NCBI GenBank assembly: GCA_902782145.1
Contig: CACZLZ010000007.1
Coordinates: 20,204-84,203 of the forward strand
Direction: 5' to 3'
Source: an uncultured Aeromonadales bacterium
Lineage (GTDB): Bacteria > Pseudomonadota > Gammaproteobacteria > Enterobacterales > Succinivibrionaceae
DNA: 64,000 nucleotides
Shown: positions 42,613 through 51,940 of the stretch, piece by piece
Position numbering within the stretch: position 1 is the first letter of the stretch
Layout of the letters: every line of letters starts with the position of its first letter
Notes under the pieces: model-generated
Databases searched by the model: none
Told to the model about the DNA's origin: nothing
The model's input: only the letters and a program-made list of their open reading frames with translations
Program-made: the position numbers and the translations under genes

Positions 42613-43458
42613 TCACAGCTCCACCTCGCCGTCAAACACCGGGGTCACCGGCACCTGGCAGCAGATCTTCCCGCTGCCGCCGCCCCAGGACACCCGGAGA
42701 AGCTGATCCCCCAAGCGCACCTGGGGTGCGGGATCCAGCAGCCCCCGGGAGATCCCGGCCAGGGCAGCGGCGGCAGCGGCCACCCCGATCCCGGCGCCGC
42801 TGAGCCCCGTCAGGCGCACCTGATCCCGGGAGACGATCTCATACATGCACGCCGCGCAGCCCTCGGGGAAGCGCTCATGGGCGGCCAGGCCCGCACACAG
42901 CCGGTCGGCCTCGCTACTCCCCTCACCGGCCGCCCCGGCGCTGTCACCCCCGGCGTCCACGCTTTCGGCGGCACAGAAGGGGGTGCCGAAACGCATGGCG
43001 CTGCACAGCACATTGCGCCCCTGGGACTGGAGAATATAGATCTTCTCGGCGCTCTGGGCCCGGAAAGGCACTGCGGCAGGAGCAAAGTCCGGGGGATCGG
43101 CCCACAGATCCACTGTGCCACCGGCACCGCCCGCAGCCCGGATCCGCCCCCACAGGGAGCTGAAGCCCAGCTCCGTGCCGAAGGCCAGGGACTTCTGCAC
43201 CGCATACACAGCACAGGCCGCAGCTGCGTCAAAGCAGTCCCGGGACTCGTTGCCCCGGACGTCATAGATCCTCAGGTGGAAATCCAGTTCCGGATCATAG
43301 GGCGGCTCGATCAGGGCCAGGCTCCTGAAGCCGATCCCCCTTTTCCGGTCGGCCAGGCGCTGCACCGTCACCGGGCTGACATACACCCGCTGGGTGACGG
43401 CGTCCATCACCGCATAGTCCTCCCCGGCCACCAGGATCTTGGCAAAGCGCGCCTTCAT
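42613..43458 (-). CDS. DapF-like protein with ruined active site
   Basis: Clear diaminopimelate epimerase relative of 281 residues in the dapF position after lysA: VMDAVTQRVYVSP, EPPYDPELDFHLRIYD, AVPFRAQSAEKIYI and HERFPE match E. coli DapF closely. Yet the catalytic blocks are lost. The N-terminal GLGNDF is VAGEDY. The CGNG around the first cysteine is CFDA, though Cys75 itself remains. GNPHC is GTPFC. The segment with the second catalytic cysteine (GAGETQACGSGAC) is shortened to GAGIGVAAAAAA. Epimerase activity is therefore unlikely. The frame is intact and has normal codon use, so it may be kept for another job. A true dapF may exist elsewhere in the genome. Confidence 0.85.
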   Translation of the reverse strand: MKARFAKILVAGEDYAVMDAVTQRVYVSPVTVQRLADRKRGIGFRSLALIEPPYDPELDFHLRIYDVRGNESRDCFDAAAACAVYAVQKSLAFGTELGFSSLWGRIRAAGGAGGTVDLWADPPDFAPAAVPFRAQSAEKIYILQSQGRNVLCSAMRFGTPFCAAESVDAGGDSAGAAGEGSSEADRLCAGLAAHERFPEGCAACMYEIVSRDQVRLTGLSGAGIGVAAAAAALAGISRGLLDPAPQVRLGDQLLRVSWGGGSGKICCQVPVTPVFDGEVEL

Positions 43459-43482
43459 GCCGCCACCGAGCCTCCGGGCATC

Positions 43483-44748
43483 TCAGCCGGCGCTGACACC
43501 GGACAGGAGGATCTCATGGCGCCACAGATCGTCCAGGGTCTCCCGGCTCCGGATCAGCTGCTCCTGATCCCCATACACCATCACCTCCGCAGCCCGGGGC
43601 CGGGAGTTGTAGTTGGAGGACATGGAGAAACCGTAAGCTCCGGCGGAGAACTGGACCAGCAGATCCCCGGCCTTGACTTCCAGTTCCCGATCCAGTCCCA
43701 GGAAATCCCCGGACTCGCAGATAGGGCCCACCACCGAGCAGTGCCGGACCGGAGCGGCACCCCGGCGCACCGGGGCGATGGCCATCCAGGCCTCATACAG
43801 AGCGGGGCGGATCATGTCGTTCATGCCCGCATCCACCACGGCAAAATCCGTTTCGGCGCCCTTCTTCACATACTCCACCCGGGTCACCAGGATCCCGGCG
43901 TTGCCCACCAGGGAGCGGCCCGGCTCCACCAGCACCGTGAGCCCCAGGGAAGCCAGGCGGCTGTTCAGGGACTCCATGTAAGCGGCGGCGGAGACGCAGT
44001 TCTCATCCCGGTAGTTGATCCCCAGGCCCCCGCCGATATCCAGGTGATCCAGATGGGGATGATCCGCCTTCAGGCGCCCGGCCATGGTCACCAGGGTCTC
44101 CAGGGCCTCCATGAGGGGGCCGGTGGTGGTCATCTGGGAGCCGATGTGGCAGTCAATGCCGGTGACCCGGATCCCGGGGAGCTCACCGGCGCGCCGGTAC
44201 AGCTCATAAGCCTCCTCCACAGGGACGCCGAACTTGTTCTTTTTCAGGCCCGTGGAGATATAGGGATGGGTCTTGGGATCCACATTGGGGTTCACCCGGA
44301 CGGCCACCGGGGCGGTGGCGCCCATGGATGAGGCCACCTGGGAGATCCGCTCCAGCTCCGGGGCAGACTCCACATTGAAGCAGTAGATCCCCTGCTCCAG
44401 GGCAAAGCGGATCTCGTCCTCCCGCTTGCCCACGCCGGAGTACACCACCCTGCCGGGATCCCCGCCGGCCTGGATGACCCGGGCCAGTTCACCCACGGAG
44501 ACAATGTCAAAGCCCGCCCCCAGGGAAGCCATGAGCTGAAGCACCGCCAGGGAGCTGTTGGCCTTCACCGCATAGCAGATCCGGTGGGGGATCCTGAGGT
44601 TGTCATCATATTCCCGAAAGGCGCCCTCCAGGGAGCTGCGGGAGTAGACATACAGGGGCGTGCCGTACTTGGCGGCCAGATCTGCCACGGAGCAGTCCTC
44701 CGCATGCAGCTCATCTTGCCGGTAGGTGAAGTGATCTGAATATTCCAT
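43483..44748 (-). CDS. lysA: Diaminopimelate decarboxylase
   Basis: LysA makes L-lysine from meso-diaminopimelate with PLP. The 421-residue protein has the PLP lysine in ICYAVKANSS, the glycine-rich phosphate site DIGGGLGINY, EPGRSLVGNAG, the cysteine of CESGDFLG, and AGAYGFSMSSNYNSRPR. All expected functional blocks are intact, in contrast to the DapF-like neighbour 24 bp downstream. The lptM-lysA-dapF order is common in Pseudomonas and relatives. Confidence 0.95.
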   Translation of the reverse strand: MEYSDHFTYRQDELHAEDCSVADLAAKYGTPLYVYSRSSLEGAFREYDDNLRIPHRICYAVKANSSLAVLQLMASLGAGFDIVSVGELARVIQAGGDPGRVVYSGVGKREDEIRFALEQGIYCFNVESAPELERISQVASSMGATAPVAVRVNPNVDPKTHPYISTGLKKNKFGVPVEEAYELYRRAGELPGIRVTGIDCHIGSQMTTTGPLMEALETLVTMAGRLKADHPHLDHLDIGGGLGINYRDENCVSAAAYMESLNSRLASLGLTVLVEPGRSLVGNAGILVTRVEYVKKGAETDFAVVDAGMNDMIRPALYEAWMAIAPVRRGAAPVRHCSVVGPICESGDFLGLDRELEVKAGDLLVQFSAGAYGFSMSSNYNSRPRAAEVMVYGDQEQLIRSRETLDDLWRHEILLSGVSAG

Positions 44749-44811
44749 GGTGGTAGTTCCTGAAAATGCAAGAAAGATCCGGGGCTCCCCGCCGGGATCC
44801 CCGGCTGTTGA

Positions 44812-45114
44812 TCATGGTGCCCCGTCCCGGTCCCCGGGGGCTACCCCAGGTGCAGCGCCGGTGGATGATGTGTCCCCGGTCCCGGGGCCCGGGGCGGTCC
44901 CGTCCGGGGACAGTTCCCGGCCGGCGGGAAGCTGTTCCTGCTCCCGTACCTCATCCCCGCTCCGGATCTGACCGCTGTCCTGGGACACCTCCCGGGACCA
45001 GACACTGTCATGGCGGACCGGGGTGGTGCCGGGCATGTACAGGGGGCCCCTAAGGCCGCAGCCCCAGAGGCAGCAACAGGAAAACGCCAAAAGGCACACC
45101 GGCATGAAGCGCAT
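44812..45114 (-). CDS. lptM: LPS translocon maturation chaperone lipoprotein LptM (YifL)
   Basis: This 100-residue lipoprotein has the signal MRFMPVCLLAFSCCCLWGC and, right after the lipidated cysteine, CGLRGPLYMP, the conserved signature of LptM/YifL, which assists LptD disulfide maturation in the outer membrane. The rest is disordered and Gly/Pro/Ser/Asp-rich. Start at 45114 with GGAG 8 bases upstream. The place between cyaA and lysA is as in other gammaproteobacteria. Confidence 0.88.
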   Translation of the reverse strand: MRFMPVCLLAFSCCCLWGCGLRGPLYMPGTTPVRHDSVWSREVSQDSGQIRSGDEVREQEQLPAGRELSPDGTAPGPGTGDTSSTGAAPGVAPGDRDGAP

Positions 45115-45191
45115 ATCAGATCTCCCGTGGAACCTGGGCACGCCGCCCCGGGCGGCGGCGGGATTATAGCACCGGACAACAGAGGGCCGCA

Positions 45192-47696
45192 TCACTTATC
45201 ACCGGCCCGGTAGCAGTCCACCTTCAGCTCCCCGCTGCTGCGGGTGAGCATGTAAAACTGGGGCACGGCGAAATGGGTGCTGTTCAGCCGGCCGGCCCCG
45301 GGGAGCTGCTCGGTGAAGGTGCGGCTGATGCTCCCCACCAGTTCCCCGCAGTCCTGGCCGCTGTTCATGTAGGACTTCATCTGGTTGTTCTCGTCCAGCA
45401 CATAGACAATGCACCCCTCCGGGGACTGCTCAAAGAAGAACTGCACCACCCCCTTGCTGGCATACTGGTAGATCTGCTCCAGGAAGGGGCTGCTGCCGTT
45501 TTCCCGGGCCATCTCGATCTCCATGGCATGGATGGACTGCATGAGATCCAGGGAGTCCCGCAGGGGGGTGATGGTGACATTCTTGTGGTTGCGGATCACC
45601 GAATAGCTGGTGCTACCCATCATGAACACCATGGAGGAGTTCCGCTCCCCGGTGGAATGAGCCACCAGCAGGAGATCCTTCAGCAGATCCTCCACATGCT
45701 GCCGGATGATCCCCGACAGGAAGCGACTGTAGCAGAGCACGGTGAACCGGGGGATCCGGGACACCGAGGTGCCCGGGCGGCGGATGTTGAGCATCTCGGT
45801 GATGCCCTGGATGATCTCCTTCTCCCCCTGGTAGCGCTTCACGTAGATCTCCCCCCAGGAGTTGCGGAACACCACGTCAATGGAGCTGAGCAGGGACTTC
45901 TTCTCCTCCCCCACGGACAGCACGTCGATGTTGCTGAGATCCAGCTCCTTCCGGTCGGTCTCCAGGGTGACATCGGCGGAGACATTCAGCAGCAGTATGA
46001 GATGCTTGAAATACATGGGTCCCACCAGATCCCGGTTGCTGACCTCCCTGCCCCACAGGGAGCTGCGGTTCTTCAGCAGATCCTCCGCCAGGGTCCTGAG
46101 ACAGGAGGCCTCCCCGGCCGGGGCCCCGCCGGAGATGCTGATCTCCGTGTCAGGGGTGAGCACTCCGTTGCCGATGGCCCAGCAGATCACGTTCACGGGA
46201 TTGCGGTGGAAGTAGACACAGCGGCGGCGCACCAGATCCAGGGGGGCCAGGGTTGTGGGATACAGGTACCAGCCCGAGCGGTTGATCCCCCCGGGAGCCA
46301 CATACACCAGGGAGATGTGCCGCTCCTCCAGGTTGGGGGCGATATTCAGGTTCACCCGGATGATCTTGTCCCGCTTGGGCTCAAAGGCGGTGCTGAGCTT
46401 CTGGGTGAGGATCTGGAAATCCGTCACGTCAATGGGGGAGCCCATCTTGTGGGCCCGGTTGGAGAAGGTGCGCAGGCGGTTGCTGCACTGGAGCATGATC
46501 CGGGTGACCAGGCGGTAAGCCTCACTGACGTCGTCGATCTTCCAGTTACTGTTGCTGCGCAGGTGGGCGGCGGCCTTCTGATCCATGGAGCAGCGCTCCA
46601 CAAAATCATGCACCAGGTTGATCCGCCACTGCATGTAGGCCGAGGGTTCCTTCTCGTCAATCCCCGCGGCGATCTTCATCAGAAAGCAGGCCTTGACCAC
46701 CTCCGGGCGCTCCAGATCCCCGATGCAGTTCAGGTACTCGATGATCCGCTCATAGGCGGTGTAGTAGGAGTCCATGGACAGATCATAACTGTCCGAGTGC
46801 TGCATCCGCTCCCGGATCTGGCAGGCCACAAAGCGCACGTCAGGGTACTCGTAGGCATAGGCCTCCATGAGCATGATCTTCAGCACCGCCTTATAAGGGG
46901 AGTCCACCGCCTTGTACAGTAGCCACATGGCGGAGCCGAAGAACTCCTTCACGGGAATGTCATTGATCGAGCCCAGATCAAACCACTCGGAGCTGCGGAT
47001 CTTGCCGCAGAGGAACAGGGAGTTCACATAGTTGTTGTAGCTCTCCTGGCTGGTGTCGTACTCCTCGGGGACCAGGTACCAGGCCAGCTTCTTGCCGGCC
47101 ATCCACAGGGAAGAGCGGTAGAACTCCTCCAGCAACAGCAGGTGGAGGGCGCTACCGCAGTTCTCCCCGTCCACGCCGGTGGTGCTGTCCCGACGGCGGA
47201 ACTTGTTGTCCGGGATCAGGAAGAAGTTCACGTCCACACCCTGGTTCTGGGCCACATTGGCCACCACCCCGCATTTCTGCTCCAGCTTCTTCACATCCTC
47301 CCCGGGCATCAGGTGGGAGTAGCACACCCAAATATCCAGATCCGAGGAGGCCGACTGGCCCACGGAGGAGGTGCTGCCCATGCAGTACAGGGAGACGATG
47401 GCGGGGTTTTCGATGTAGCTGATGATGTTGCAGTTGCCCACGCTGCACATGGTGTCCAGATAGTCCATCTGGCTGGGGGACATGGAGAAGTTGCAGATCC
47501 CGTGGGGGGTGTTCCCCGGGACGAAGCCCGGGAGGATAGGATGGTTGTAGTGCAGCAGCACCGGAATGACAGAGAAGAAATGCCGGGCGGTGGGACTCAT
47601 GGCGGCCACGGCCCGCCTGGTGCGGTCAGCGGTGATCTTTGCGAGGCGATCAATTATCGCATCCAGGGGGACGCCATCCTGCATTTGTCTATTCAA
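45192..47696 (-). CDS. cyaA: Class I adenylate cyclase
   Basis: CyaA makes cAMP from ATP. The 834-residue protein (E. coli 848) has the N-terminal nucleotidyltransferase core with CMGSTSSVGQSASSDLDIWV and VDVNFFLIPDNKF carrying the catalytic Ser and Asp residues. The LHLLLLEEFYRSSLWMAGK region and the long regulatory C-terminal half follow. Its start overlaps hemY by 8 bp, so it is read together with hemX-hemY here rather than divergently as in E. coli. Confidence 0.96.
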   Translation of the reverse strand: MNRQMQDGVPLDAIIDRLAKITADRTRRAVAAMSPTARHFFSVIPVLLHYNHPILPGFVPGNTPHGICNFSMSPSQMDYLDTMCSVGNCNIISYIENPAIVSLYCMGSTSSVGQSASSDLDIWVCYSHLMPGEDVKKLEQKCGVVANVAQNQGVDVNFFLIPDNKFRRRDSTTGVDGENCGSALHLLLLEEFYRSSLWMAGKKLAWYLVPEEYDTSQESYNNYVNSLFLCGKIRSSEWFDLGSINDIPVKEFFGSAMWLLYKAVDSPYKAVLKIMLMEAYAYEYPDVRFVACQIRERMQHSDSYDLSMDSYYTAYERIIEYLNCIGDLERPEVVKACFLMKIAAGIDEKEPSAYMQWRINLVHDFVERCSMDQKAAAHLRSNSNWKIDDVSEAYRLVTRIMLQCSNRLRTFSNRAHKMGSPIDVTDFQILTQKLSTAFEPKRDKIIRVNLNIAPNLEERHISLVYVAPGGINRSGWYLYPTTLAPLDLVRRRCVYFHRNPVNVICWAIGNGVLTPDTEISISGGAPAGEASCLRTLAEDLLKNRSSLWGREVSNRDLVGPMYFKHLILLLNVSADVTLETDRKELDLSNIDVLSVGEEKKSLLSSIDVVFRNSWGEIYVKRYQGEKEIIQGITEMLNIRRPGTSVSRIPRFTVLCYSRFLSGIIRQHVEDLLKDLLLVAHSTGERNSSMVFMMGSTSYSVIRNHKNVTITPLRDSLDLMQSIHAMEIEMARENGSSPFLEQIYQYASKGVVQFFFEQSPEGCIVYVLDENNQMKSYMNSGQDCGELVGSISRTFTEQLPGAGRLNSTHFAVPQFYMLTRSSGELKVDCYRAGDK

Positions 47697-48855
47697 CCGC
47701 CTTCTTCAGATTGATGCTGGCCTTCTCAAACAGGCGCTCAGCCTCGTAGCAACGGGAGATCTTCACATAGTCGTCGCTCACCGGGGCGATGGCGATGGCC
47801 TTGCGGAAGCGCTCAATGGAGGAGGGATAATCGCAGGCCGCCAGGAACTGGTTGGCCAGGGCCCGGTAGAGCTTGTCCTCGGCAAAGTCCCGGTCCCGCC
47901 GGCTAGCTTCCAGGAGGATCAGGTAATTGCGCACCGCCGGCAGCGCCACCTCGCAGCGACTGACCTCATCCAGCATGCTGTCCATGTCCGCCTTGCGGAA
48001 GCCCTCCCGAAAAATGTCCTCGGCCTCCCGGATCTTGCCGAACCGGGCCAGAGCCCTGGCGAAGACACCCCGGACCGCCGGCTCCCGGCGGAAGGAGCGG
48101 CTCACACCGGACCACATCTCCAAAGCCTGGTCGCCGTCGGTGACCGTCTCCAGATCATGGCGGTACAGGGTAAGCTGGATCCGCAGGAAGTCCTCATAGC
48201 GGAAAGCCCGGATGTGCTTGATCCGGGGCAACACCTCCCGCAGCCGGGCGTAGTCGCTGCGGATAAGGTAGAGATCCCCCAGGCTGCGGTACACCGCCGG
48301 ATGGAAGGGATAGATCTCCGCGGCTTTCTCCAGGACGGCAGCTGCCTGCTCATACCGGTGGCTGCGGACATACAGGCCGGACTCCAGGAGGGTGCAGGCC
48401 AGATCTGACCGGGGCTCCAGTTCCCGGGCGTGCCCGAGGCACTCCAGGCACGCCTTCTCATCCCCGTTCTTGGCGGCGGCCTCGGCGGCAATGATGTAGC
48501 TGGCCACGGAGCGGTGGCGGGAGTGGGTGCAGGAAATCAGCAGATGCTGGGCCTCCTCATAGCGGTGCTCCAGCAGGGCGATGAGACCGAAGTAAAGGTT
48601 CTCCCGGGCATTGTTCTCCCGCCGCCGGCCGAAGAAGTCCCGGATGGATCTCCGGGCGCCGAAGATCCGGCCCAGAAGCTTCAGCAGCAGGGCGAGGATC
48701 ACATAGAGGAGCAGCACCAGCCCCAGGGCCACCAGCAGGGAGGTCTCTATGGTGTACCCGGCAACGCTCACATATACATAGCCGTGATGCTCCACCAGAA
48801 AGGGAGCGGCAATGACCGCCGCACAGAAGAGGAGACAGAAAACCACGTACTTCAT
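47689..48855 (-). CDS. hemY: HemY-type membrane TPR protein
   Basis: The 388-residue protein has two N-terminal membrane segments, a basic stretch (GARRSIRDFFGRRRENNARE) and TPR-like helices (RYEEAQHLLISC, RYEQAAAVLEKAAEIYPFHP), the HemY_N plus TPR design. The enterobacterial HemY of the hem operon has no proven catalytic role and is not protoporphyrinogen oxidase. It lies 9 bp after hemX and overlaps cyaA. Confidence 0.88.
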   Translation of the reverse strand: MKYVVFCLLFCAAVIAAPFLVEHHGYVYVSVAGYTIETSLLVALGLVLLLYVILALLLKLLGRIFGARRSIRDFFGRRRENNARENLYFGLIALLEHRYEEAQHLLISCTHSRHRSVASYIIAAEAAAKNGDEKACLECLGHARELEPRSDLACTLLESGLYVRSHRYEQAAAVLEKAAEIYPFHPAVYRSLGDLYLIRSDYARLREVLPRIKHIRAFRYEDFLRIQLTLYRHDLETVTDGDQALEMWSGVSRSFRREPAVRGVFARALARFGKIREAEDIFREGFRKADMDSMLDEVSRCEVALPAVRNYLILLEASRRDRDFAEDKLYRALANQFLAACDYPSSIERFRKAIAIAPVSDDYVKISRCYEAERLFEKASINLKKAVE

Positions 48856-48864
48856 TCTAGACTC

Positions 48865-50196
48865 CTACCGGGCGCCGGCGCTCTTCCGGACATAGTCCCT
48901 GAGGGCGTTGAGGCTGTCAAACTGCTGGATGCCGATGAATATGACGCTCTGGGACTGCAGGGCGTGGATCTCGTTCAGCACCTGGACCGTGGTGAAGTCC
49001 TCCCGGTCGCAGAACTCCTCCACCAGGGAGGCGGCCTTGGCCAGGTTCTGCTCATAGGACGTCTGCTGCTGGGAGTAGACCGCCAGCTGCGCCTGCATCA
49101 GGATCAGGGTGATCTTGTCCTGGAGGATGGCCACCTCGTCGGCGCTGAGGAACTGGTGACGCCCGCCCTCATTCTTCTTGATGACCATGAGGCTGCCGAA
49201 GAACCGGTTCATGCTCCCGGCCAGATTGTCCTTCCAGTCGGAGATATCATCAGACACCTCACCGCCATCCTCCTGGCCGGCCTCGTCCCGAGCGGGGGCA
49301 AAGTTGACCTTGTAACCCAGCACTGGCATGCTGCGCACATTCTCCTCCAGGGCGGCGATCCGGATCACCAGGGACTCGCTGTCCACAGGCTCCAGGGCAG
49401 ACAGCTTGGAGATGTCCGCGGCAATCCCCTTGCGCACCGGCAGGATCTCGGGATCATCCATTTCCGCCAGCAGCAGATCCGCGTCTCGGAGCAAGGACAC
49501 CGCCACGGAGATATCATGCTCCAGGTACATCTTGCGGTAGGAGAGCTTCAACAGATAGCGGACCTCGTTGATCAGCAGCTTCTCCGGTGGCATCACCTTC
49601 ACCACCTTCCGCTCCTCGGCGGGCTGGAAGCTGTCTAGCTTGCCGGCCAGGGCGTCCACCCGGCCCTGGATCCGGACCATCTTGCGGTCGGACTCTGCCA
49701 GACGGTCATCATGCTCCTGGGCCTGGGAGGCGATATTCTGGATGCTGATGGCGGTCACCTTGTCCGCCTCCCCCAGGCTCTGGACCCGGTCCTCCAGGCG
49801 CAGCACCCCGGTCTTGATGTCATACAGCCGGGCCTTGGTCCGGGCGCTGAAGGAGCTTTCGTAGATGTATATCCCCAGGATCAGCATGATAAGCAAGGCG
49901 AAGTTGATCACCCCCAGCCAACTGCTGTAGCTGTTGAACTGCTTCTCCTTCCTGAGCTCGTCCTTCACCCGGTTCACATCCCGGGAGTTCTTCAGGGTCT
50001 CCTTCTCCACCCGGTTTTCCTTGGCCTTGAGGGACTCCAGGGTCTCAGATCCCTTCCCCGGCCCGGAGGCTTTTCCTGATCCGGCGTCTCCGGCGGAGCC
50101 GGTGCCCGCACCGGTCCCCGGGGATCCGGCCTGCCCACCCACCGACGGGGACTTCACACTGTCCTCATCACCGTTTTTCCTGCTCAAATCAGACAT
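48865..50196 (-). CDS. hemX: HemX-type membrane protein
   Basis: The 443-residue protein starts with a disordered Gly/Ser/Lys region, then one membrane helix (VINFALLIMLILGIYIYE), a coiled coil, and the HemX core (INEVRYLLKLSYRKMYLEHDISVAVSLLRDADLLL, positions 49507-49611). HemX resembles uroporphyrinogen methyltransferase only in name; its function is not settled. In E. coli it follows hemC and hemD, but here it is the first gene and neither is upstream. Confidence 0.86.
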   Translation of the reverse strand: MSDLSRKNGDEDSVKSPSVGGQAGSPGTGAGTGSAGDAGSGKASGPGKGSETLESLKAKENRVEKETLKNSRDVNRVKDELRKEKQFNSYSSWLGVINFALLIMLILGIYIYESSFSARTKARLYDIKTGVLRLEDRVQSLGEADKVTAISIQNIASQAQEHDDRLAESDRKMVRIQGRVDALAGKLDSFQPAEERKVVKVMPPEKLLINEVRYLLKLSYRKMYLEHDISVAVSLLRDADLLLAEMDDPEILPVRKGIAADISKLSALEPVDSESLVIRIAALEENVRSMPVLGYKVNFAPARDEAGQEDGGEVSDDISDWKDNLAGSMNRFFGSLMVIKKNEGGRHQFLSADEVAILQDKITLILMQAQLAVYSQQQTSYEQNLAKAASLVEEFCDREDFTTVQVLNEIHALQSQSVIFIGIQQFDSLNALRDYVRKSAGAR

Positions 50197-50263
50197 GGAC
50201 TGCTCTCTGGGAAATCAACCTGATGGAAGTCCGGCACCACGGGCCGGAAACTCCCGACAAAGC

Positions 50264-50269
50264 ATTATA
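50264..50269 (-). promoter_or_regulatory. Extended -10 promoter of hemX
   Basis: On the minus strand, TGCTATAAT gives a perfect -10 with the extended TG, 68 bp before hemX. The -35 is poor (TGAAAA at 17 bp), as expected for extended -10 promoters. It may drive the whole hemX-to-uvrD block. Confidence 0.55.
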
Positions 50270-50436
50270 GCAGATAAAACATAAGCTTTTCAGTCAGCCC
50301 GGAGCCGCCGGGCAGTCCCGGAGGGGAGAGGCGCCCCAGGCGGCCGGAGGGCACCGGGATCTCCCGGAAGGAGCTCAAGAGACAGCATCCCGGTCAACAG
50401 ATCCGGCGCCGGTCAGAGGGGCACTGCCAGGAGCTG

Positions 50437-51915
50437 TCAGGTGCCGTAGTCCTCCTTCCCGGCAGGATCACCCTCGCCGGCGGCACCATCCTCCCCGGTG
50501 AGTTCACCGGGATCCCAGCCGCCTCCCAGGGCGGTGAACAGGTCAATGCCGGCATTCAGCTCCTGCAGCCGGCTGTCCAGGATCTCCCCCTGGCAGGACA
50601 GGACCTGCATCCGGGCGGCGGCGGCCGCGTCAAAGTTCTTAGCCCCCAGCTCAAATTCCCGGAAGGCCGCAGCGGCAAGCCGATCCGCCCGGGAGAGTTC
50701 CTCTTCCAGCAGGCTCCGCCGCCGTTGCTGGGCGATCATACGACTGTAGGCGTTTTCTACATCCCTCAGGGCCCCCAGGATCCGGGACTCAAAATCCCGG
50801 GCCGCCTCCCGCAGTTCCGCTCCCCGGGCCTCGATGTTCTCCCGGATCCGGCCGTTGGTGAAGATCGGGGCACTCACCGATCCCGTCAGCAGGGAGAACC
50901 AGCCGTCACTGCTGCCCATGATCCCCCCCAGCCTGAGGGCGCCGTAGCCCCCCAGGAAGGAGATCCCGAACCGGGGGTACAGATCCGCCTGGGCGGCCGC
51001 CTTCATGGCGGCCAGGGCCCGGATCCGGTTCTGGCAGGCCCTGAGATCCGGCCGGCGCAGCAGCAGATCCCCGGGAACCATCCCTCCGGGAACTGCCGGG
51101 GCGCTCCGGGGGAGAAACGGCAGAGGATCCTCCAGATTGAAGGACTGGGGCGCGCGGCCGGCAAGGGCCGCCAGGATCCGCCGCCGGCAGTCAGATCCGG
51201 CCTCAAGCTGGGGGATCAGTGCCCTGGCGGCGCTGAGTCTGACGGCAGTGTCCTCCACGTCCGATGCCAGGGCCTGGCCGGCGCTGAAGCGTCCCCGGAC
51301 ATACTTCTCCAGGCGCTCCAGTTCCTGGATCCGGCGCCGGGTCAGATCCAGCCGCTCCCGCAGCTCCTGCAGGGCAAAATAGTTCTCCGCCACCCGGGCG
51401 GCCAAGGCAGTCCGGGCGGCAACAGCCTCATCCCGCCGGGACAGTGCGCTGAAGACGGCTGCGTCTGCCTGGCTCCGCTTCTCCCCGAAGATATCCGGCT
51501 CCCAGGAGACTCCGCCACCCAGGAGCAGACCCCGGCGGGCCTGGCTGTGATCTAGCACCGCCGGTGTGTCACCAGCCAGGATCCTGCCGCCCACGGTCTG
51601 AAGGGACAGCGCCGCCGACGGCCCCAGATCTGCGCCCCGGACCGCCGCCTCGTGGCGGGCCTTCTCATAGCGCTCCCGGGCGGCGGCCAGATCCGGACTG
51701 TCCCTGAGAGCATCCGCCACCAGGCGGTTCAGCACCGGATCCCCGAACTGCTCCCACCAGCGGTCAATGGCCGCAGATGCCGGATCCGCAGATCCTGCGA
51801 AGCTGTAGGACGCCGGCAGATCCGGATCCGCCCCGTACTCCACGGTGCAAGGGGAGCAGCCCGCCAGCAGCAGCGCCCCGGCAGCAGAGGCAGCCAAAGA
51901 GAAGCCAAAACGCAT
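50437..51915 (-). CDS. Outer-membrane efflux lipoprotein (TolC/NodT family)
   Basis: The 492-residue protein has a lipoprotein signal ending in LLLAGC and the two-repeat TolC-like fold of NodT/OprM proteins: RWWEQFGDPVLNRLVADAL near the start, RRPDLRACQNRIRALAAMKAAAQADLYPRF in mid-protein. AGGAGG sits 5 bases before ATG 51915. As last gene of the yhiI-rbbA-yhhJ operon it probably supplies the outer-membrane channel, making the exporter complete across both membranes. Confidence 0.92.
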   Translation of the reverse strand: MRFGFSLAASAAGALLLAGCSPCTVEYGADPDLPASYSFAGSADPASAAIDRWWEQFGDPVLNRLVADALRDSPDLAAARERYEKARHEAAVRGADLGPSAALSLQTVGGRILAGDTPAVLDHSQARRGLLLGGGVSWEPDIFGEKRSQADAAVFSALSRRDEAVAARTALAARVAENYFALQELRERLDLTRRRIQELERLEKYVRGRFSAGQALASDVEDTAVRLSAARALIPQLEAGSDCRRRILAALAGRAPQSFNLEDPLPFLPRSAPAVPGGMVPGDLLLRRPDLRACQNRIRALAAMKAAAQADLYPRFGISFLGGYGALRLGGIMGSSDGWFSLLTGSVSAPIFTNGRIRENIEARGAELREAARDFESRILGALRDVENAYSRMIAQQRRRSLLEEELSRADRLAAAAFREFELGAKNFDAAAAARMQVLSCQGEILDSRLQELNAGIDLFTALGGGWDPGELTGEDGAAGEGDPAGKEDYGT

Positions 51916-51940
51916 GAACACCTCCTGAAAAAGCCGGGAC

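Noticed and set aside
45273..46922. Plus-strand open frame of 549 codons
   Set aside because: Antisense to cyaA.
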